64,000 nt of DNA. Origin: Planctomycetota bacterium. Its GTDB lineage: Bacteria; Planctomycetota; Planctomycetia; Pirellulales; Pirellulaceae. The position numbers and the translations under genes were made by a program. This document shows positions 8,040-16,273 of this stretch, piece by piece. The stretch spans positions 1 to 64,000 of the forward strand of contig JAPLNL010000040.1 in NCBI GenBank assembly GCA_026692905.1, read 5' to 3'. Position 1 is the first letter of the stretch, and each line of letters begins with the position of its first letter. Below the pieces are notes generated by a model. That model was not told the DNA's origin and ran no database searches. It saw only the letters and a program-made list of their open reading frames with translations.

Positions 8040-9011
8040 CTAGGATGCTTGCCGATCGGCGACGGTGTTGTTGCCGGTGGGCGGTTGCTTGGGTAGGTCG
8101 ACGCTTTCTATCGTTTCGGGAGCAATTCCTCGCGTGCACGCAACAAACAGCTCCTCCAACGTAGCCGGGCGTGATCGAACACTCTGAACGCCTGGCCATG
8201 CCAAGATTGCGCGTTCGTGTGTTGGATCAAAGCCTCGAACGACCCATCGCAACTGGCGGCCCATTCGTTGCTCGCTCAAGACCTCTGCGGAACCGCGAAT
8301 CTCGGGCAATGCAGCTAACGGATCGGCAACTCCCACCGTCACTTCAAACACTTGGTCGCGCAAATCGGAAAGCAGAGCAGTCAGCCGCACTTTACCTTGA
8401 TGCACGATGGCAATGTAATCTGCGACACGCTCCACTTCGGCAATTTGGTGGCTTGAGAGCAACACGGTCTGGCCCGTCGCAGCTCGTTCGACCATGCTTT
8501 CCATAAACTCGCGTCGCACCAACGGATCTAGACCCGATGTTGGTTCGTCCAAAATCAACAATTCAGGATCATGTGCGACCGCCAACGACAGCGCGACCTT
8601 CGCGCGTTGCCCTTTGCTCAAGTGCTTGATCTTGCGATCCGAGGGGAGTTCGTAGCGTGCGATGGATTCTCGATATCGCTCCAAAAACCCTTTGGGGTAA
8701 AAGGACGAAGCGAACCAGCCGATTTCATCGACTCGCATCCAATCATAAAGTGCCGGTGCGTCGGACACGTATCCAATGCGACGACGGATCTCAAGCGAAT
8801 CGCGAACGGGGTCCAGTCCCAGTACACTGACCTTCCCTTTGCTCGGCACTTGGAATCCAGTCAAGATCCGAATCAACGTCGTCTTGCCGGCGCCGTTCTC
8901 GCCCAGCAATGCAAACACCGACCCTTTCGGAATCTTCAGATCGATACCACGCAACGCGTCGCAGCCACGGAAATGCATTTCCAAGCCTTCGATTACAACA
9001 CAGTCGTTCAT
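8040..9011 (-). CDS. ABC transporter ATP-binding protein
   Basis: A 323-residue cytoplasmic ATPase. Walker A is GENGAGKTT (residues 37-45), the signature is LSKGQ (131-135) with Q in place of the usual second G-G spacing, Walker B is LLILDEP (151-157), the D-loop SGLDP follows, and the switch His is in SSHQ (H188). After the nucleotide domain there are about 100 residues typical of the C-terminal regulatory part of drug or bacitracin-type exporters. The arrangement GntR - ATPase - permease matches YtrA-regulated exporters of Gram-positive bacteria, which supports a role in envelope stress or export of a toxic compound. The start ATG at 9011 lies 35 bp after the regulator gene. Confidence 0.93.
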   Translation of the reverse strand: MNDCVVIEGLEMHFRGCDALRGIDLKIPKGSVFALLGENGAGKTTLIRILTGFQVPSKGKVSVLGLDPVRDSLEIRRRIGYVSDAPALYDWMRVDEIGWFASSFYPKGFLERYRESIARYELPSDRKIKHLSKGQRAKVALSLAVAHDPELLILDEPTSGLDPLVRREFMESMVERAATGQTVLLSSHQIAEVERVADYIAIVHQGKVRLTALLSDLRDQVFEVTVGVADPLAALPEIRGSAEVLSEQRMGRQLRWVVRGFDPTHERAILAWPGVQSVRSRPATLEELFVACTRGIAPETIESVDLPKQPPTGNNTVADRQAS

Positions 9012-9046
9012 AGAGGGTACCTCGATTGCGAGAGCTGACTCGCAGG

Positions 9047-9472
9047 CTAAGCCGTTGGTTGAGAAGGAATTTCGGACGCTACCGTATTGATGGTCGGCGT
9101 CAATTTCTTAAGCTGCTTCCGGACAATGTCCTCGATCTCAGCTGCAGTCAATCCGCCATGAAGAGCTTCGGAGAGCACTCCATGCAAGCGGTCGGCGATA
9201 ATGGTGCGTCTCTCTTCGCGACACGTCTTGGTCGCACCCTGGCAAACCGCCAAACCGCGACCGCGAAGAGATTCAAGAACGCCGTCGCTTTGAAGCTCCT
9301 GATAAGCACGAGCGATCGTGTTCGGATTGAGCGCCAACTGCACACTCAAAGACCGTACGCTGGGCAACAACTGTCCCGGTCGCAACGACTCCTCAGCAAT
9401 GGCGAATTTCACTTGGCGGACAATCTGTTCGTAGATCGCCACCCCGTTGTTTGCGTCGATGGAAAAAAACAT
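9047..9472 (-). CDS. GntR family transcriptional regulator, YtrA subfamily
   Basis: The protein is 141 residues long from ATG 9472. That start has a good Shine-Dalgarno AAGGAG (9479-9484, reverse strand) and begins at the family's usual place (SIDANNGVAIYEQIVRQ). An upstream extension to 9658 is open but consists of repeat sequence. The winged helix is at about residues 12-80, with LPSVRSLSVQLALNPNTIARAYQEL as the recognition region. Only about 60 residues follow, which is the short tail of the YtrA subfamily and not a FadR- or HutC-type effector domain. It is the first gene of the operon with the ABC ATPase and permease and probably represses that operon. Part of the recognition-helix coding sequence occurs again at 15818-15845 (see the GntR remnant). 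Confidence 0.92.
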   Translation of the reverse strand: MFFSIDANNGVAIYEQIVRQVKFAIAEESLRPGQLLPSVRSLSVQLALNPNTIARAYQELQSDGVLESLRGRGLAVCQGATKTCREERRTIIADRLHGVLSEALHGGLTAAEIEDIVRKQLKKLTPTINTVASEIPSQPTA

Positions 9473-9497
9473 TTTTGACTCCTTCTGCGGTTGCAGA

Positions 9498-9527
9498 ACT
9501 AGTGAACTAGATAGATGGTACACTAGT
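9498..9527 (-). promoter_or_regulatory. Candidate operator of the GntR/ABC operon
   Basis: Perfect 7-bp inverted arms ACTAGTG (9498-9504) and CACTAGT (9521-9527), separated by 16 bp, lie just upstream of the Shine-Dalgarno of the GntR gene. YtrA-type regulators bind inverted repeats over their own promoter, so this is the obvious site for autoregulation. The assignment rests on symmetry and position only. Confidence 0.45.
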
Positions 9528-9640
9528 GACGGGATGGAGTCAAGCTTTGTGGGGGAATTTTCCAATGCAAAATATTGGATATGTGCAAAACTGCTTAAAA
9601 TTAAACGCAAATGATGCGATTTCCGCCCGCGGCCCAAAGC

Positions 9641-9993
9641 AGCAACGCTGTGAAGCATTTCAGGACGGCTGGGGCTTGCCCCACCGTCCGCAGCTTTGGT
9701 GTTCTAGATTCGCTGGGCCTGATCGCACATCTCCGGATTCGTCGCACAGTGTAGAGCGATTGTCTCAATCGCTCAGCGGGCACTTTAGGTCCCATCCCGC
9801 AGAACAAAGAAGCCGCGACTTGATGGTGCAATTGGAATGCGATTTTGGTTTGGTCTGCACTTCCGAAACGATTGAGGACAATCGTTTTACACTCGCCCTT
9901 GGCGGTGAGACGAATCCAGAGGCGTCATTTTCTTCTTGCGGCACATTAGAGCACCAAAGCGGTGTCCGGTCGGGCAAGCCCGAGCCGGACAAA
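9641..9993. repeat. Repeat family 2, reversed copy split by a nested repeat
   Basis: Read on the reverse strand, this is the same composite unit as 2781-2985. The right-arm part is at 9641-9710, the central palindrome halves are around 9728-9748 (CTCCGGATTCGTCGCAC) and 9894-9922, and the left-arm part is at 9946-9993. The palindrome is opened at its loop and contains the 145-bp family 4 element (9749-9893). The region 9473-10162 has no supported gene; the long frame across it merely follows the repeats. Confidence 0.82.
9749..9893. repeat. Repeat family 4 (AGCGATTG...CAATCGCT hairpins), inserted copy
   Basis: A 145-bp unit with a small hairpin at each end: AGCGATTGTCTCAATCGCT near 9754-9772 and AAACGATTGAGGACAATCGTTT near 9866-9887. 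The middle contains CACTTTAGGTCCCATCCC. A second copy lies at 15858-15994 and a diverged reversed copy at 29910-30052. It sits in the loop of the family 2 palindrome. Confidence 0.82.
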
Positions 9994-10162
9994 CCGAAGA
10001 GATCGAGGGGAGCAAAGTCAAAAAATTCGGGTAATAAAGTTAGCCGCGGTTTAAACGAAATTCGCAATCGAGCCCCCGGGGCCCTCATCCGGCCTTCACG
10101 ACCGAAAACTCCTGCGAATGTGCTTATACTAGCTGCCGCGTAAATTCTCTCTACACCTTCAC

Positions 10163-11617
10163 ATGGGAACGAAACGAATGCACAATCGTTTGCATCATAT
10201 TCGGAACTTCTTGACGTTTGGGATACTGTTAGCCCTATCCGCTAATGTCTTCAGTCAAGCAGACACTCCACTGGGACTTACTATCGAAGGCTATTCAGAT
10301 CGCCAAAGCCTTGCCCCGGGCGAGGAATTGGCGCTGCACACTTCTACGACAGCAACCGAGTACAGCGTCACCATCACTCGATTGGGCGCTGACAACAAAA
10401 GGACGGACTTCGCCAAGGCAGGGATTCCGGGTGGCGGTTTCCATCCAATTCCTGAAAACGCTAGCTCGCACGGATGCAATTGGCCCATTACGTTTCGGTT
10501 GCCAATTCCGCCTGATTGGCCAACAGGTTACTACAACGTCAATCTTCGGGTTGCGGACAATGGTGGCAAGTATGTTGGTAGGAACAAGCGGACCGCTGAG
10601 ACAGACACCTTCTTTATTCTCCGCGCTTCAGAACCAGGCAAAGACTCCAAGATTCTCCTGCAGCTCGCTACGAATACCTACAACGCCTACACCAACTGGG
10701 GCGGCAGTAGCTTGTACGCCTACAACGGCCGAGCGAATCTTCAAGGCAATCGCGTCTCATTCCAACGCCCACAATCGAGTCAGTTCGCGAAATGGGAACA
10801 GCCTATGGTCCAGTGGGCTGAGAAGCAGAAAATCAAATTCGACTACGCTACCAACCTCGACTTAGAGCAGCACCCAGAGATGCTGAGCAAATACAAACTC
10901 GTGCTAAGCGTTGGGCATGACGAATACTGGTCGATTGGCATGCGAGATCGGCTTGAAGAGTACATTGCCGCAGGTGGGAACGTGGCGTTTTTCAGTGGCA
11001 ACACTTGCTGTTGGCAAGTGCGTCCCGAAGAGAACGGGCAAGCGTTGACATGCTGGAAACAAGCGTTCAATTCGGACCCCGTTTTCAAGACGAGCCAACT
11101 CAGCAAACTCAGTACACTTTGGAGCCACCATCTCGTTAAGCGGCCTGAAAACCAATTGACTGGCGTTGGCTTTCTTTTTGGAGGATACCATTTAAGCCAC
11201 GGCGAGTTCATGGACGGCAAAGGCGCATTCATGGTTCATCGTCCCGAACACTGGCTCTTCGAGGGGACCGAACTAAAACGGGGCGCCGAGTTTGGTGCCA
11301 AGCATACGATCGTGGGCTATGAGTGCGATGGCTGCGAGTTGGATTGGAAAGACGGATTACCGTTCCCAACACATCGCGATGGAACACCCGAAACATTCGA
11401 AGTCTTGGCGACCTGTCCAGCACGTTGGGCCGCTGACGATTGCGAGTGGTACGACCGCTGGGAACGTGGACGCACTGGAGCGGCATGCTTAGGAGTCTAC
11501 ACGCGGGGCGGAACGGTATTCACATGCGGCTCGACCGATTGGGCGCATGGCTTACGCGGCGGGGATGAAACCACAGAGCGGATCACGAAGAATATCTTGG
11601 AGAGGCTTTCGAAGTAG
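10163..11617 (+). CDS. Secreted protein related to the large (beta) subunit of N,N-dimethylformamidase
   Basis: A 484-residue protein with a signal peptide (residues about 14-32, FLTFGILLALSANVFSQA). Residues about 40-150 are a beta-sandwich (LTIEGYSDRQSLAPGEEL; PPDWPTGYYNV). The rest resembles the C-terminal domain of DMFase-like proteins, with conserved LLQLATNTYNAYTNWGG, LVLSVGHDEYWS, GGNVAFFSGN and TCGSTDWAHGL. The best-known member hydrolyses N,N-dimethylformamide at an iron centre, but most exported relatives have no known substrate, and the export signal argues against a simple DMF-degrading role here. An ATG at 10178 is an alternative start that leaves the signal peptide intact. No partner gene for a small subunit is adjacent. 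Confidence 0.82.
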   Translation: MGTKRMHNRLHHIRNFLTFGILLALSANVFSQADTPLGLTIEGYSDRQSLAPGEELALHTSTTATEYSVTITRLGADNKRTDFAKAGIPGGGFHPIPENASSHGCNWPITFRLPIPPDWPTGYYNVNLRVADNGGKYVGRNKRTAETDTFFILRASEPGKDSKILLQLATNTYNAYTNWGGSSLYAYNGRANLQGNRVSFQRPQSSQFAKWEQPMVQWAEKQKIKFDYATNLDLEQHPEMLSKYKLVLSVGHDEYWSIGMRDRLEEYIAAGGNVAFFSGNTCCWQVRPEENGQALTCWKQAFNSDPVFKTSQLSKLSTLWSHHLVKRPENQLTGVGFLFGGYHLSHGEFMDGKGAFMVHRPEHWLFEGTELKRGAEFGAKHTIVGYECDGCELDWKDGLPFPTHRDGTPETFEVLATCPARWAADDCEWYDRWERGRTGAACLGVYTRGGTVFTCGSTDWAHGLRGGDETTERITKNILERLSK

Positions 11618-11641
11618 ATTGGAAAGCTGATCACGGAATTT

Positions 11642-11711
11642 CGTTTAACAGTCAGCCGTAGGTAGGCGTACTGTCGAAGAAGCCAAGTACGCCTACGGAG
11701 ACTGTTAAACG
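11642..11711. repeat. Inverted repeat with GTTTAACAGTC ends
   Basis: A 70-bp imperfect palindrome. GTTTAACAGTC and the GTAGGCGTAC-type inner arm on the left match GTACGCCTACGGAGACTGTTAAAC on the right. It lies 25 bp after the DMFase-like gene and next to a family 3 pair, and could act as a stem in its transcript end. Confidence 0.7.
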
Positions 11712-11713
11712 AC

Positions 11714-11773
11714 TTAGCACGACGCGCAAGCTAGTGAATTGGGCAGTAAATTCACTAGCTTGCGCGTCGTGCT
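11714..11773. repeat. Repeat family 3 inverted pair
   Basis: One direct unit (from 11714) and one inverted unit (ending 11773), separated by about 8 bp, form a hairpin of about 26-bp arms. The trailing CCCGCCGCTCGGCTAAC matches the flank after the array at 5515, so the repeat extends beyond the pair. Confidence 0.88.
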
Positions 11774-11814
11774 GGGTATATTGGTCCCCGCCGCTCGGCT
11801 AACAAGGTGAAAAC

Positions 11815-11847
11815 AAAAAAGCCACGGCTCGTTCGAACCGTGGCTTT
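11815..11847 (-). terminator. Rho-independent terminator of gap
   Basis: On the reverse strand, the stem AAAGCCACGG/CCGTGGCTTT (11818-11827 and 11838-11847) with a 10-base loop is followed by six T (11815-11820 as A). It lies about 30 bp after the stop codon of the GAPDH gene. Confidence 0.88.
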
Positions 11848-11876
11848 CTCTAGTTTGAACCATCTAAGTTTTTGGC

Positions 11877-12905
11877 TTACAGGAACTTGGCCAATCGCGA
11901 GCACAAGTCTGCAGTTCGGCAGCTATAGCCCCATTCGTTGTCGTACCAAGAAACCACCTTGACCAACTTGCCCTTGTCACCCAGGACTTGGGTGAAGTCG
12001 GCAGCGAAGATGCTGCTGTGCGGGTCGTCGATGATGTCGCTCGAAACGATTGGGTCCTCGGTGTAGCAAAGGATGCCTTTAAGTGGACCTTCTGCAGCGA
12101 GCTTCATCGCAGCGTTGATCTCGGCAACGGTTGTTTCCTTCTTGAGGTTCACGGTCAAGTCGACTACGGAGCCGGTTGCAACAGGCACTCGCATCGCAAT
12201 ACCGGTCAGCTTGCCCTTCAGCTCGGGAATTACCAAACCCACAGCAGATGCAGCACCTGTGGTGGTCGGGATGATGTTCAGGCCAGCAGCACGAGCTCGG
12301 TAGGGATCAGCGTGAGGCATGTCCTGAACTTTTTGATCGTTGGTATAAGCATGCACGGTGGTCATCAAACCCGACTCAATACCGAACGTGTCGTTGAGCA
12401 CTTTGGCAATAGGTGCCAAGCAGTTGGTGGTACAAGATGCATTGGAAATGCACTTGAGGTCAGCTGTGAGTTTGTGATCATTGACGCCGAGTACACATGT
12501 CAGGTCAGCCCCGTCCTTAGCTGGAGCGCTAAGAACAACTTTCTTGCAACCCGCTGCCAAGTGGGAATCGTAGCCAGGCTTACCGTCCTTAGCACGACCT
12601 GTGAAAAATCCAGTGCTCTCGACAACGATGTCGATCTTGAGATCAGCCCAAGGCATCTTGGACGGATCTTTTTCAGCCAACGCCAAAATCTTCTTGCCGT
12701 TGACGATGAGGTGTTTGTCATCGTAGCCCACGGTCCCGTCGTAACGTCCGTGAACGCTGTCATACTTGAGCAAGGTCGCCAACATGGCGTTATCGGTCAA
12801 GTCATTCACGGCTACAACTTCGAACTCGCTGGAACGGCTCATTAAGTTGCGGAACGTCAATCGTCCGATACGACCAAACCCGTTAATTGCGATTCGAATT
12901 GTCAC
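11877..12905 (-). CDS. gap: Type I glyceraldehyde-3-phosphate dehydrogenase
   Basis: A 342-residue enzyme from GTG 12905, which has GGAG upstream and gives the standard start [14 protein letters not shown]. The longer open frame to 12989 adds 28 residues unlike the family. Residues 1-150 hold the NAD-binding Rossmann domain (NGFGRIGR). The active site is [12 protein letters not shown] with the catalytic Cys, followed by the HAYTNDQ motif with the catalytic His, and SWYDNEWGY near the end. It catalyses oxidative phosphorylation of glyceraldehyde 3-phosphate to 1,3-bisphosphoglycerate in glycolysis, or the reverse in gluconeogenesis. It is a single-gene transcript with its own terminator, divergent from the radical SAM gene. 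Confidence 0.97.
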   Translation of the reverse strand: MTIRIAINGFGRIGRLTFRNLMSRSSEFEVVAVNDLTDNAMLATLLKYDSVHGRYDGTVGYDDKHLIVNGKKILALAEKDPSKMPWADLKIDIVVESTGFFTGRAKDGKPGYDSHLAAGCKKVVLSAPAKDGADLTCVLGVNDHKLTADLKCISNASCTTNCLAPIAKVLNDTFGIESGLMTTVHAYTNDQKVQDMPHADPYRARAAGLNIIPTTTGAASAVGLVIPELKGKLTGIAMRVPVATGSVVDLTVNLKKETTVAEINAAMKLAAEGPLKGILCYTEDPIVSSDIIDDPHSSIFAADFTQVLGDKGKLVKVVSWYDNEWGYSCRTADLCSRLAKFL

Positions 12906-13093
12906 CGCTAGTGTTCTCCGCCAAAAGTAAAAAATGGAACCTGTGAAACATCGACCTGGATTCTCGAGAAGCCAAATCGTCGGGCTCAATCCGCCATTTC
13001 GACGTGTTGCGCCCGGTTAAGAGAGGGAACGAGTATACAAGCGGTCGGAAACATCATCAATAACAAAGAAAAACAGATAGCCAAATCAAAATC

Positions 13094-15334
13094 TTGCCTA
13101 CAATGGCATCGGCGAACTTAATAAATCAGCAGTTCTTGTTTTACAAAAACAACATGTCCATTTCGTTACCTATCATTGATCCTGCTACTGCACCGCTAAA
13201 GGCGGACAATGGCACCTGCGGAACCGGCACAGGGAAAAACGGAAACGTTGTCAGCCGGTACTTGGATGACCTAGGGGAAAGGCAACCGCACGGGCCGCTT
13301 GCCCGGGTTCCTTTACCGATGTCGATGGAGGAAGCCAAGGCGCGTGGCTGGGATGAATTGGACGTTGTTTTTGTGACCGGCGACGCCTATATCGACCATC
13401 CAAGTTTTGCCATGTCGATCTTAGGACGGGTCCTGGAGGCCGCAGGCTACCGGGTCGGAATCGTCAGCCAACCGGACTGGCAGTCGTGCGAAGCCTGGAA
13501 ACGCTTTGGTCGACCGAGGCTATTTTTTGGGATCAGCGCCGGCAACATGGACAGCATGATCAACCATTACACCGCCAACAAAAAAGTCCGCAACGACGAC
13601 GCTTATTCCCCAGGCGGCAAAATCGGACTTCGCCCGGACCGTGCAACGTTAGCGTACTGTCAGCGCGCTCGCGAAGCTTACAAGGGTGTACCGGTCATCG
13701 CCGGAGGCGTCGAAGCATCGCTTCGCCGTTTGGCCCACTATGACTTTTGGAGTGATAAAGTCCGTCGCAGCATTTTGCTCGACAGCAAGGCTGACTTAGT
13801 GGCCTTCGGTATGGGTGAGAACTCCATCGTAGAGATGTGCCGTCGCCTGGAAGCTGGCGAAACGGTCAAGGACCTCCGAGACATGCGTGGCGTGGCTTAT
13901 GCGCTCGGCGCTTCGGAGCAACCGCCAGCCGACGCGATTGAATTGCCATCGTATGAAGACGTCGTGGCCGACAAGATCGCATTCTCCAAAGCGACACGAA
14001 TCATCCACAACGAAACGAATCCGCTCAACGCAAAGAAGTTGATGCAACGCCATGGCACCCAGACCATTGTTTGCAACGTACCACAGTTGCCATTGAGCGA
14101 AGAAGCCATGGATCGCATCTATGGATTGCCCTACACTCGCCGCGCCCACCCAAGCTACACCGAGCCCATTCCGTCGTTCAACATGATCAAGAACTCCGTC
14201 ACGATCATGCGTGGTTGTTTTGGTGGTTGTACATTCTGTTCGATCACGGCCCACCAAGGTCGAATCATTCAGTCCCGTTCCAAAGAATCGGTTTTGACTG
14301 AAATCAAGACGATGGCCGAAGAGAAAGATTTCAAGGGGATCGTAAGCGACATCGGTGGTCCAACCGCCAACATGTACCACATGCGGTGCACCAAACCGGA
14401 TGTTGAAGCCAAATGCCGTCGCCAGTCTTGCGTGCATCCTAAGATCTGCAAACTTCTTGGCGTGGACCATACGCCGGTCATCGAGTTGATGCGAGAGTCC
14501 CGGGAGATTCCGGGTATCAAGAAGGTTTTGGTGGCCAGCGGTGTTCGTATGGACTTGGCCAGGCAATCGCCGGAGTACATCCGAGAACTGACGGAACACC
14601 ACGTCGGAGGGCACTTAAAGGTCGCACCCGAGCATGTGGACGCCGATGTGCTGTTCAAAATGCGCAAGCCCGCCAACGATGACTTCGAGTTTTTCACTGA
14701 GCAGTTTAAGCAAGCGTCGGCGGATGCCGGCAAGAAGCAATACTTGGTGCCGTATTTCATCGCTTCGCATCCAGGCAGTTCGATTGAGTCGATGATCGAA
14801 TTGGCGGTGTTTCTGAAACGCAATGGCTACAAACCAGATCAGGTTCAGGATTTCATTCCTGCCCCGCTCGATATTGCGACCAGCATGTACTACACAGGGC
14901 TCGACCCATTCACGCTCAAGCCGGTCTTCATTGCAAAAGCACTACGCGACCGCAAGTCCCAGCGGGCGCTGATGCAATTTTTCAAACCCGAAAACTACTT
15001 CGAAGTGCGTGATGCGCTGCGTTCGGTCAATCGGAATGATCTCATCGGCGAAGGATGCGATTGCTTGATCCCGTCGAGACCTCCGAAGGAAGCGATGGAA
15101 CGTCGGCGGGAAGACGCAAACAAACGCTTCCGAGGCGAGTATGTTCATACCATTCCCAACCCGAGCGCACAGCCTGCCGGTTCGGAGCCATCCGTTCAAA
15201 AAGCTTCAGATGCTGGGGCCGACCGAACAAGCGAAGGACAACTCCGAAAGAATCCCAAGAAGCAACAGAGAAGCGTTTCGAAGGACGGGGGCAAGAAGCC
15301 AAACACAGGCTACCGCCCAGGCCGCCGCGTGTAA
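13094..15334 (+). CDS. YgiQ family radical SAM protein
   Basis: A 746-residue protein. An N-terminal region (about 75-330) has VFVTGDAYIDHPSFAM and GGVEASLRRLAHYDFW, both hallmarks of YgiQ. The radical SAM 4Fe-4S site is MRGCFGGCTFCSIT (CxxxCxxC) near residue 375. A further Cys group (CRRQSCVHPKIC) follows, and LKVAPEH and YLVPYFIASHPG belong to the family's TIM barrel. The C-terminal 70 residues are basic and low in complexity (KKQQRSVSKDGGKKPNTGYRPGRRV). The physiological reaction of YgiQ is not established. The start at M21 (13154, MSISLPII) is as plausible as 13094; neither has a strong Shine-Dalgarno sequence. Confidence 0.93.
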   Translation: MPTMASANLINQQFLFYKNNMSISLPIIDPATAPLKADNGTCGTGTGKNGNVVSRYLDDLGERQPHGPLARVPLPMSMEEAKARGWDELDVVFVTGDAYIDHPSFAMSILGRVLEAAGYRVGIVSQPDWQSCEAWKRFGRPRLFFGISAGNMDSMINHYTANKKVRNDDAYSPGGKIGLRPDRATLAYCQRAREAYKGVPVIAGGVEASLRRLAHYDFWSDKVRRSILLDSKADLVAFGMGENSIVEMCRRLEAGETVKDLRDMRGVAYALGASEQPPADAIELPSYEDVVADKIAFSKATRIIHNETNPLNAKKLMQRHGTQTIVCNVPQLPLSEEAMDRIYGLPYTRRAHPSYTEPIPSFNMIKNSVTIMRGCFGGCTFCSITAHQGRIIQSRSKESVLTEIKTMAEEKDFKGIVSDIGGPTANMYHMRCTKPDVEAKCRRQSCVHPKICKLLGVDHTPVIELMRESREIPGIKKVLVASGVRMDLARQSPEYIRELTEHHVGGHLKVAPEHVDADVLFKMRKPANDDFEFFTEQFKQASADAGKKQYLVPYFIASHPGSSIESMIELAVFLKRNGYKPDQVQDFIPAPLDIATSMYYTGLDPFTLKPVFIAKALRDRKSQRALMQFFKPENYFEVRDALRSVNRNDLIGEGCDCLIPSRPPKEAMERRREDANKRFRGEYVHTIPNPSAQPAGSEPSVQKASDAGADRTSEGQLRKNPKKQQRSVSKDGGKKPNTGYRPGRRV

Positions 15335-15532
15335 CACGTCGGTACAAGCGTTTAAGCGTAATTGAGCTTTAGCCGCACGGCTTTACTATCTTCCCCAAGG
15401 GGCACGAGGAGGCCGTCACACGGGCAAGAGGCGGCCGTCACACGTTGTTGAGGAAATGTGTTTAGCCGTGTAACGGCGACAGCTCGTAGCTGCGGGGCTC
15501 GCCCCGCAGACACATTCCGACATCGAATACGA

Positions 15533-15718
15533 GAGCCGTGAAACGCAACGCTGTTTCGCATTTTGTAGCGAAACTCGTCAAGAGTTTCGGTGGTTTACGC
15601 AATGCAGTCGAAAGTCTTGACGACTTTCGCTACAGAAAAGCCCAATTTACATTGAGCAGAATGCGAAACAGCGTTGCGTGAAACGGCGCCACTTCTCCGT
15701 GGCGCCGTTTCACGGCTC
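15533..15718. repeat. Nested palindrome (family 5) with an extra hairpin inserted in one arm
   Basis: The left outer arm is 15533-15562 (GAGCCGTGAAACGCAACGCT...). Its complement on the right is split into 15660-15678 and 15708-15718 by a 29-bp hairpin (CGGCGCCACTTCTCCGTGGCGCCG core, 15679-15707). Inside the outer arms are two small hairpins, CGAAACTC/GAGTTTCG (15569-15589) and CGAAAGTC/GACTTTCG (15609-15629), which pair with each other as well. A partial copy lies at 27598-27660. Flanking sequence back to about 15400 and on to 15780 has more GC-rich inverted repeats (GCGGGGCTCGCCCCGC, GTGGGGCGAGCCCCAC). The gap 15335-16273 holds no intact gene. Confidence 0.8.
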
Positions 15719-15786
15719 TTGAATTCATCGTGCCTAGAGACCGTGGGGCGAGCCCCACGGCTACAAAGTGGCGCCGCTATCGCGGC

Positions 15787-15858
15787 TTAGAAACAAAGCG
15801 ATAGTCGCTTACGGTAAGCACGAGCGATCGTGTTCGGATTGACGACCAGTTTTTCCGC
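15787..15858 (-). pseudogene. Fragment of a GntR (YtrA-type) regulator gene
   Basis: Read leftward from 15858, the frame gives AEKLVVNPNTIARAYRKRL and a stop at 15787-15789. LxVNPNTIARAYR is the recognition helix of YtrA-type GntR regulators. The bases 15818-15845 are identical over 28 positions to the same region of the intact GntR gene (near 9303-9330), but the flanking codons differ (AEKLVV here, SVQLAL there). It therefore comes from a paralogous gene or a diverged duplicate. It abuts a family 4 repeat at 15858. Confidence 0.7.
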
Positions 15859-16108
15859 CAAAGCGATTGTCTCAATCGCTCGGCGGGCACTTTAGGTCCC
15901 ATCCCACAGAACAACGAAGCCACGACTTGAAGGTGTAATTGGAATGCGATTGTGGTCTGCACTTCCGAAACGATTGAGGACAATCGTTTTACACTCGCCC
16001 TTGGCGGAGCGACGAGTTGTGCGATCGGGCGACGAGACTCTAGAACTCCAAAGCTGCGGACGGTGGGGGCAAGCCTCAGCCGTCCTGAAATGCTTCACAG
16101 CGTCGCCG
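15858..16108. repeat. Family 4 repeat joined to the right half of family 2
   Basis: The family 4 unit (15858-15994, hairpins near 15860-15880 and 15966-15990) runs directly into TTGGCGGAGCGACGAG and then the family 2 right arm (16039-16108, TCTAGAACTCCAAAGCTGCGG...). This is the same junction order as on one side of the nested copy at 9749-9993. The left half of family 2 is absent here, so this looks like a nested copy that lost one side. Confidence 0.8.
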
Positions 16109-16273
16109 CTTCGGGGAGAGAGGCAGAAATAATCATTCAGGTATTAATTGCAGCTAGAATGAACTCGCAAGTTACGATACTTTTCATCATGTCCTTTTCG
16201 ACCAAGCACGCCGCGTCGTGGTTTGGTGCGATCGTTAGAAACCGGTACCTGTTTGGTACTCCGAAAGTTGATC

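Noticed and set aside
9047-9658. Longer GntR protein of 203 residues
   Set aside because: The additional 62 N-terminal residues come from repeat and promoter sequence; ATG 9472 has a good Shine-Dalgarno and matches the family start.
9526-10143. Open frame of 205 codons
   Set aside because: It runs through the nested repeats 9641-9993; composition follows the repeats and no family is recognisable.
11988-12845. 285-codon open frame opposite gap
   Set aside because: It is antisense to the highly conserved GAPDH gene, a shadow of its codon pattern.
13796-14614. 272-codon open frame opposite the radical SAM gene
   Set aside because: It is a shadow of a gene with clear family motifs; it has no signal of its own.
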